Notes under the pieces: generated by a model
Told to the model about the DNA's origin: nothing
The model's database searches: none
The model's input: only the letters and a program-made list of their open reading frames with translations
Part shown: positions 56,801-64,000 of the stretch, one piece after another
Layout of the letters: the number at the start of each line of letters is the position of its first letter
How positions within the stretch are numbered: the stretch's first letter is position 1
Translations under genes and position numbers: made by a program
From: Rhynchonema sp. JSB1_4
Lineage: Eukaryota; Nematoda; Chromadorea; Monhysterida; Xyalidae
Length of the DNA: 64,000 nt
Assembly: GCA_030248065.1 (NCBI GenBank)
Contig: JASAMV010006591.1
Coordinates: forward strand, 41,598-105,597
Direction of reading: 5' to 3'

Positions 56801-57935
56801 ACTTAATAAAAAGAGCCACAAAAAATCAGATGGTGGACTACAGTTTTGTATGTGAGAGCAATTTAGCACCGTTAAGCAATCAATCTTATTTTAACCTTTG
56901 GCAAGCGTCCGGTAAAAGCACATGGCTTGTTAGCGGGGACTCAAATCTATGAAAGAAGCGTAGATTCAATCTAATGAAATTGGCAAGGGCTTCCATCAGA
57001 GACGTTGGGTCCTCTCGCGTTCAGGGGCATGAAGTGACCGTGTGAACACTACTACCCCTGCTCCTTGCACCCAACGATTTCAAGCAGTGAAGAGGCTTTG
57101 TGTTTGTTTTCTGCTGAACGCACATGTTACAGTGCTTCATGTTCATAAGCACTCAACGCACAATCAACAATATTGCAAAATCGGGACAGAATCTAACCGT
57201 TCATTTCCATCCCTACAGTATGCCTGGGTTTAGCAAAATTACAAATCTCGTCCCATACGGTTGCTTCAGAATCGATTAGAAATAAACAAAAGATGTGATG
57301 CCCATCTATAGACGGTTGCGGATAATTGACCAAGCTGAGCTAACTGGACCACCGTCACAGCTAAATTAGCTTGTTGATAGATGACCCCTAGGGCACTACA
57401 TGCGTGACACGAGGGATTAAAGGGGCGAGGACACTACTAGTGGGTACAGTCGCAAAAAATATGATTTATCAATAGCCACGGACCCAATAAATGCGCCTTT
57501 AAGCTGAAACAGACCCAAAGGTGCGCTTTGAAGCAGATGATAGCCCAAAACATCGGCTGAGTACAGACAACGCAATAATTACGGCATAGCGCTGTTAATT
57601 ATTATTGATGCGTCTTTGAATTTGGGAATACTGTAAACTGCATAAATGACCGAAAATAAGCGTGTTTCAAGAGGTATTTTGGGTCCTTGAGTTGAGACAC
57701 TTGAGAAACATCAATAAAAACCACGCATGAGATTACAACCGGCTGTAACTCCAGCATCAAAAACGTTCGAATGTCGGAGTTAAAAGAATAGATCAAAAAA
57801 CAACGCGTCTCGATTGTTATTAATGGTTCCCGTCACCTTGCGTTCACTGTGTAAAACAGCGAAGGTGCACATGAACTTGAAAGAAAACCGAGCAAAACTG
57901 AAGCTGTTGATGGGGCCGAAACACACTTTTCCATG

Positions 57936-58256
57936 TACAGTACCAGCTGCAACTCTGGGTGAATTCTGCCTTTAAGCGTGCAGGTGCAGCACGCGTGCGT
58001 ATGCATGCACGCCTTTGACGCCTGCACACAAAAGTATAGGAGGCCGAATGCACCACATGCACCGCGTGCACAGTGCTGAAGTGGTCAAAGGCGTGCACGG
58101 GGCGCACGCGCACGCACGCGTGCGTATGCGTGCACTGCGCGTGCACCGTTGGGTGGCTATACATTGTGCCCGTAGGCGTCAAAGGCGGGCATGCGTACGC
58201 ACGCGTGCTGCACGCGTACGTGCAGAATTCACCCAAAGTTGCAGCTGGTACTGTAT
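57936..58256. repeat. Foldback element with ~85-bp arms
   Basis: The left arm starts TACAGTACCAGCTGCAACT and continues through GGGTGAATTCTGC and GTGCAGCACGCGTGCG. The right arm (about 58170-58256) is its imperfect reverse complement, ending GCAGCTGGTACTGTA. The interior is rich in GCGCACGC/GCGTGC. No transposase or clear target duplication was seen. Confidence 0.7.
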
Positions 58257-59161
58257 CTTTTTTGTTCACAATGTGCACCAAACCAAAAAACCAAAACATT
58301 TTTACCCGTCACACCGACACAGAACACCATTCGTTTTAATGGAGGGTCGTATTTTAACAGAAAAACTTTTGCTTCTTCATGGCGAGCGACCGAACCGTAG
58401 ATGCTTATCTGGCTGATGCATGTCGACACTAGACACGATAAAAAATTTCACTTTAATCGAATTACTTGCGCGGCCCTCTGTTTATGGCCAAGGACTTCCT
58501 AGTTCGCATATGCTTTCTTTCTCGCGCGGAGCGCGAAATAATTTTTATTCCTTTCTCTAAAAGAGCGCGAACCGCGGGCCGACGGCATGATTCGTTTTCT
58601 TGCTTTTTTGGGCTGAGAACACAAACACTGCTTGTATCAATCACTACTTTTGTATAAGCCTCCAGTAATAAATAGGAATTCAATTTTCTGCAAAACGCAC
58701 CATTGGACATTGTATATGTATGTATCTGACATTGCAGACCCACTGGAAAGGACTTTATTCGTTCAAATGTTAAACAAGAGACAAAATAATTGAAAGCTAT
58801 TTGATCGATATCGCGCTATGAACTGAGCTCAACATGAGATTTATCAGGCGCAGCGCAACCCACAAGAAAAAATTCGAACATATCCGTAATTTTTCACGAT
58901 TAATTTTTCTAAAATTCAATTTCGACCTGTTGCACCAAGACAGCAATGCGGCAAAGCCACAAAAAGAATAAGACCAAGAGGAAAAAACCTACAGAGATTG
59001 ATTAATGCAATTTATATGGTGCATTTCAGAGATCGTAAAATTAATGATTGCAGATGAACACAAGGATTCCTGTTGATGTGGTTGAATGAGGCAAGCAAGC
59101 TCTTTGTTTCACTCCATGCACCGATGTTCCTCATCTGCAAAATGTTTCAAAGCAGCATGAT

Positions 59162-59170
59162 CCCCCCCCG

Positions 59171-59231
<61 letters not shown>
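59162..59231. repeat. Poly-C tract (61 uninterrupted C)
   Basis: A 70-base tract is all C except one G at 59170, leaving 61 consecutive C (59171-59231). The poly-proline/poly-glycine readings across it are not genes. Long C/G tracts are known G-quadruplex substrates in nematodes. Assembly length may be inexact. Confidence 0.85.
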
Positions 59232-60510
59232 ACGCGAGCGACCATATGGGACATTATAAAAACAAACGCCCAACTGCACGAAACAACAATGCAACACAAG
59301 CCACATGAGAGAAAGAGATAAAAATTCAAAATCACAGCTAAACCACGTTACAGCATAAGCAACGTATTGGAATGGAATTGAGATGGACATGACACCATCT
59401 GCATAATGCAGCGGGGTGCAGCACAATGTAACATCTGCTTCGACTATGTATGTATGACTGCTTGGATAAAATTTATGTGAAAAACACCGTTTAACACTGA
59501 ATTACAGCCAAAAACGCTCAATTGTAACCAAAGACTGACCTTGCTCACAAAGTAATAGGTACAGTACGCACTCTTGATACCCAATTACAGTATTTTTTCA
59601 TTTCGAAATAACGCATGAGTCGCCTCGCTTCGTTGAAAAACAAACTTCTTTGAGGAAAACATCTAAAACCCGATTCTCTTGGGGATTACTAAAGAGTTCC
59701 AGCATGTAGCGCACGAGGAGACGCATGGAAAATGCAAAACTTGAGCCTGTCGCACGGAGGTCTAAGTCATGACTAAGAGGTCTCCAACTCCATTCCAAAC
59801 TGGGTAAACAAGTAGTGCCACTATTGACTTTAGGACCACGTCAAATCCGAAAATTGATGGCCGTTTTCAAATGGAAATTGCTTCCATTCCGTGACGGTGG
59901 TCAAAGCCTCTTACCCACGATCGGTGAAGGAGAGAGTTTTTTACTCTTCTTTTGCAAGGGGAAGATAAGATAGATGTGGCCACGACAATCGGCACGGATT
60001 AAAAAAGGCCGACATAGAACATTTTTGTCGAGTGAGCTTCAATCACAAATACATGTGCAAGAAAGTCAAGGGTCAATGTCAAATGCCAAAACTTTGAGTC
60101 ACTCAGACAATAACAAAACGAAAGGTCCAACTGGTATGAACGACCGAGGAAGGTGTTAGGGTTATGGGCCCATTATTATCCATTCATAGTCCTCTCCACT
60201 CATATAAAAAGACCGCGACGTAGGTACAGCCGTAGTAATAATCATTCTAAGACACACACATTAGGACAACCATAGTCGTTAAGATGAAAATGGGCTCAAA
60301 GAGATCTACCGCCCTCACCCCAATCTTTATGTGACAGCTTCTGTTCGCCCCTGCGACCATGCAGTATGAATAAGGTGCTCTCTATTCATTTGCCTAACAC
60401 TACAACTCAAGAGTGACGTATCCCTCATACAGAAACGTGTTTATTTTTTGTCTATTATTATCCCTGTGGCACAAGCCCTGAGGCAAAATGAGAGATTTCC
60501 ACCCTGCTGG

Positions 60511-60930
60511 TCACTCGTTCGTATAGGATAGGTTGGATTGAGGAAAGGGGCGCGAACAATGCATGGCTGGGGTGGTTGGTGTCAAGTGGCTCTTGGACCC
60601 CATGGGTGGTTTGATTGTATTGTTGATTGAGTCAATGTTATGTTTGTTTGGCAATGAATACGCGCAACCAGAAGCGCCAAAAACAGGAAATACGGTACTT
60701 AGGTCAGTTGGGCCTTTTTTAACTGCGGCTGTCAGTTGTTGCTGGGTGTGTGCTGGATAGAGTCTCACAACACAACCAAAAATACCCAACTCACAAACGA
60801 TTGCCACTGTTAGATCAAAAACGGACTTACGGCGTAATGAATAAGCAATTAGGCAAACCCAATCGTAATGGATACACTCAAATACCCTTGCATAAAATTC
60901 CGAGCATACAGTGCTTGGTGTCACTATCAA
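60511..60930 (-). CDS. Hypothetical 139-codon open frame
   Basis: An ATG-initiated frame on the minus strand (MIVTPSTVCSEFYARVF) of 139 codons. The N-terminal half is moderately hydrophobic with several cysteines and the C-terminal half is polar. I do not recognise it; it may be chance. Confidence 0.18.
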   Translation of the reverse strand: MIVTPSTVCSEFYARVFECIHYDWVCLIAYSLRRKSVFDLTVAIVCELGIFGCVVRLYPAHTQQQLTAAVKKGPTDLSTVFPVFGASGCAYSLPNKHNIDSINNTIKPPMGSKSHLTPTTPAMHCSRPFPQSNLSYTNE

Positions 60931-62472
60931 TTAGACGATAGTGCACCAGACTTGATAGCGGCAGTCAATTGGTGCTGGTTTCTTGGGGGCCCGGAGTCGG
61001 CGATGTAATGTGAACAACGGGCAATGTTTCAATCTGGGATCAATGGTCTTGGTATATTATGGAAGACGCCTATCGGGGAAACTGCAGCACACCTAAATAA
61101 CATCGGATGTGATTACAGCTCTAGATCGGATATATTATTATTGCATTCTGTAGCCGCCGAAAGACTGAAAACGTGATCTTGTGACCGAAGGCCGCGTTTA
61201 TCGAGTACAGTGAGAGTGCTAAACGTTTATGGGCAAATGTACTGATGGTACCCAAAGTGACCACAAGATATAGCCGATTGCGACACTTGCCTAAATAGAT
61301 TTATGGAAGTGGACGCTGGGCATGATCCTTCGCATAATCGTCACCGAAGGTCAGTGCAAATACATTGAATGCGCGCTGAACGCAGTAAAAGTGGGCGTGA
61401 AAAGTCATTACCATAACAATTTATATTTGTATTATGGCATACATTGCAGCGCGGTGCATGCACGGGGCCGCATGCGAACTGCATGCACGTGCATGCATCC
61501 ATGCGCCATTGCTTATTCATATCCAATATACACATAAATGAAGAATCAATGCCACACTATGCACACACAAAAAGGCTCTTGCATAAATAGTTGTAATCTG
61601 AGAAGGTTCGAAGGTTCACGCCAGTCCAAAAAGCAAATTAGTGGTTTCTGGTGAACCCATCATCTGCCATTGCTGTGTAAATGCGAACTACATATATACG
61701 AAAGGTTTGATTGGACCAGCGCAAATGCCCTTCATAGCAATGTTAGGCAGTGTTCTTTATAAAAGTCTGAAATCACAATTTATTTTGGCACCCGGCATGA
61801 AACTGCGCGTTTGACATCAGATGTCACACGAAGAATGCCCACCTGGTGTGTGAGATTGCTAGGGTTAGAGAAAAAATGATGATGCGTTCCTACACCCAAG
61901 TATACAACACCTGTGAAACGGACAAAAACACGGCATGCTGGCACTACGATGGCTCGTGCTTCACAGGCACGCATCTTCATATTATGGCACTTGGGTCTTT
62001 TTATTTTGCGCGCGCTTGCTATGCTTGCTGGGCTGACTGGCTGCAGGCGAAAAAACAACAGATTTTTGAAGCGCGCACGATTATGAACGCAATTATGAAA
62101 CTGCTATTCATAACTGATGAAGTCAATGGGGCTCCGGAAGGTCTGAGAATTTTCGGAAAAGGAAGCTAATGATAAAATGAGTACCATTTAAAAGAGGCTC
62201 TCTTAAAAGGCCTTGGCACCCAATACAATAAGAAACATGGATAAAGAGGGAACATTGCTTCTTTCAGCTGTCATTTCTTGCTTGTTAAGCCAGGAACGCA
62301 ATTTTAGCTCATGTGACGTGACATGGTTACGGTAGTAGTACCACAATAATTCCAGAACGGAATGAACACAAGTGCCTCCTTCTGGACTAGTGCATCATGA
62401 CCCTGTAGAAGAATATCATTAATAACGGGGAGCGCATCTACATTCCAAAATCCTTTGTGAACAAAAAATGGC

Positions 62473-62545
62473 TTTCTTCGACTGGGGCTCGAACCCAGGT
62501 CCTCCGCCTAACCGGGGCATTGCTCTACCAATGAGAATATCATTG
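62473..62545 (-). tRNA. tRNA-like sequence, probably a pseudogene or SINE head
   Basis: On the minus strand a D-arm-like CTCATTGGTAGAGCA is followed, after a possible anticodon arm, by a perfect 5-bp T arm (CTGGG-TTCGAGC-CCCAG). This gives both internal promoter boxes (A and B). The 5' flank cannot pair with the expected acceptor strand TCGAAGA, D-stem position 10 is not G, and the anticodon loop lacks U33. It therefore looks like a decayed tRNA or a tRNA-derived element. Confidence 0.35.
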
Positions 62546-64000
62546 TCAACTTGTCGTATAATAGCTGGACCGGAAAGGCCTACAGACAGCAGGATAAAAC
62601 AGCAGGTCCAGAATCAAATTAACCCCACCATAACAAATCGGCAGCCTACAAATGAGCACATTCAGGAACGCCAAATCACCTACAGTATATAGTTACTGCT
62701 ACCATACCAGGATGTCCAGGGGCGCATGCTTATTGATCGTACCCATTAACTTCCCATACGACACAATCAATGACCAGAGAATATGCAAACAAAGAGCCAA
62801 AGACCGCCTCAGTGGCCGGTAGCAAATGGTCGATTTGCATATTATGAGTTTCATTCGGGTAAATGCTGCTGCTCAATTCAATATCAGTATCGGTGAACCA
62901 GAACAGCATGGGTATACTATAACATTCAGGCATCCCTAAGTGTGTTGAAACATCAACTGGACAAAAGAATGGTGCCCGAGATTTGATTTTCGACCATTGC
63001 TACAAAAACACAAACGCTTTTCACAGACCGCAAAAAGTGCACTACTTGTGGTCTCAGCCTGGCGGTGGAGTAGCGCGTACACTTTTTTACAATCGCTGCT
63101 ACTAATTGTAAATGCCACTGGTGCATGGCGAATGCGGATTTGGGTCACGCGCACAAAAAGGGCCAAATGGTAATTTGCTGCTGCATACAGACAGGAAAGC
63201 GGGTTGGTTTTTTCGGATTCGGCAAGTCTTGTGTACGGAAAAGCAATAGCAGCCCAGAGAATAATAGGAATGGGAATTCCAGCATGCCGTCGGACAGCTC
63301 TATGCACCGAAATACAGTGGCTTCGAAATATTCATGAATGGACTTCATGAGCAACAAGGGCAAACCTTAATCACCGCTTCCAATATTTTTTTTTTATTTT
63401 TGGTTTCCGTACAGAACGGCGCTCATCCGACCACGCAACAAAAAAAACGATGTTCTTTTCTTAGCTTCAGTCATACCAGCGAATTAGATAAATGGTCATA
63501 CCAGCGAATTCCCAAAGCCATAAACCTGCAGCTGGAAGCGGTCTTGTTCGGGACCATTAACTTTTGATGACAGCCTAATAACACGTCGTTGAAACGCGTA
63601 AACGCGACACGGTGGCCGGTTTTAAGACAAATTTTTATCGGTGTTCACTTCACGTTAAGATGAAAATTCTTGGGAGCCATAAAATGTAAAAAGCATACCA
63701 ATCCATTAAAGATGGAACCCACGAACTAAAAAGGCAAACAGTCGCCACGGCAGGATAGCCCGTAATTTCAAAAGGGCAATACCCGTAAACTGAAGTTTAG
63801 CTCTTTTTTTGATTAAATCGTTAAAATAAAGGCCACCCAAATAGTAACGCATACATAGTGTTCAAGGTGGAAAGAAAACAAGAAGTGTGGAGTTTAGTAC
63901 CGATAGCTATAAAACAGAGTTCTTAAAAAATTTCGAGCTTTATTAGAGGCAGCCGAATGGAAGAAAGGCGCATAAAATATCGGAAGTAACGGAAACAATA

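Larger units (their letters stand above)
3771..62954. promoter_or_regulatory. 22 dispersed exact copies of TGATGTTTCA / TGAAACATCA
   Basis: Start positions with TGATGTTTCA on the plus strand: 5607, 7624, 22414, 22727, 31284, 41518, 44917, 46320. With TGAAACATCA on the plus strand: 3771, 14298, 16894, 18695, 19429, 25925, 27929, 32478, 36162, 46833, 47655, 49430, 49649, 62945. Ten are in introns, eight in coding exons and four intergenic. The extended consensus is GTGAAACATCA(G/C). Many near copies also exist (for example 5736, 20370, 29553, 30467, 34634, 41027). The motif shares TGTTTCA with the CTGTTTCA core upstream of Caenorhabditis 21U-RNA genes. The enrichment is seen; the function is inferred. 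See findings. Confidence 0.6.
51531..64000. other. 12.5-kb region without recognised genes, upstream of plexin
   Basis: No exon chain of a known family was found on either strand, and only one exact copy of the TGATGTTTCA motif is present here against 21 in the first 52 kb. On the minus strand ACTGAACAG lies about 25 bases before the plexin ATG and may be a trans-splice acceptor. The region contains a few long open frames, a foldback element, a long poly-C run and a tRNA-like sequence, each listed separately. It may include plexin 5' regulatory DNA or unrecognised fast-evolving genes. Confidence 0.5.

Noticed and set aside
57936..58300. Cys/His-rich open frames across the foldback at 58 kb
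   Set aside because: They are translations of GCGTGC-type repeats on both strands.
59073..59426. Poly-proline and poly-glycine frames
   Set aside because: They come solely from the poly-C tract.

Overview
This is eukaryotic, almost certainly nematode, genomic DNA. Coding regions are split into many short exons with AG/GT borders, and nearly every first ATG has a 3'-splice-like YAG 5-70 bases upstream, as expected where spliced-leader trans-splicing is used. Interstitial GCCTAA/TTAGGC arrays (the nematode telomere repeat) occur at 24228 and 46034, and one gene is a cuticlin-type ZP protein. I cannot name the species. The dense distribution of a Ruby-like motif through gene bodies would fit a nematode that keeps piRNA promoters inside active genes (Plectus is the case I know of), but that is inference.

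Layout. The first 32 kb carries six plus-strand genes. They are a secreted MAM-domain protein (1020-6886), an unrecognised acidic nuclear-looking protein (10748-12263), a second MAM-domain protein that is a clear tandem paralogue of the first (15277-20732), a divergent calmodulin-like protein (21166-23257), and two paralogous proteins of unknown family (25942-28428 and 29971-32019). The next 20 kb carries three minus-strand genes: a cuticlin-like ZP protein (34933-32204), a small secreted vWA-domain protein only 128 bases upstream of it (36554-35062), and a complete plexin of 29 coding exons (51530-38390). All nine gene models were assembled by eye from splice sites, keep one open frame through every junction, and end at a stop codon. 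The last 12.5 kb (51531-64000) has no gene I can recognise.

The genes have an extracellular and cuticle or axon-guidance flavour: two MAM proteins, a ZP protein and a vWA protein are secreted or membrane-anchored matrix candidates, and the plexin is a semaphorin receptor with an intact transmembrane and RasGAP region. No shared pathway is shown by the sequence. Non-coding DNA is full of foldback/MITE elements: a 327-bp pair with TA target duplications in introns of two genes, a PIF/Harbinger-like group with 3-bp target duplications, and a G-run-rich cluster at 7.4-11 kb.

The most interesting observation is a 10-mer, TGATGTTTCA (reverse TGAAACATCA), found at 22 exact places where about 0.2 would be expected. 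It lies in introns, in exons in different reading frames, and near starts, in both orientations. It shares TGTTTCA with the core CTGTTTCA of the Caenorhabditis 21U-RNA (piRNA) upstream motif, so these may be dispersed piRNA promoters.
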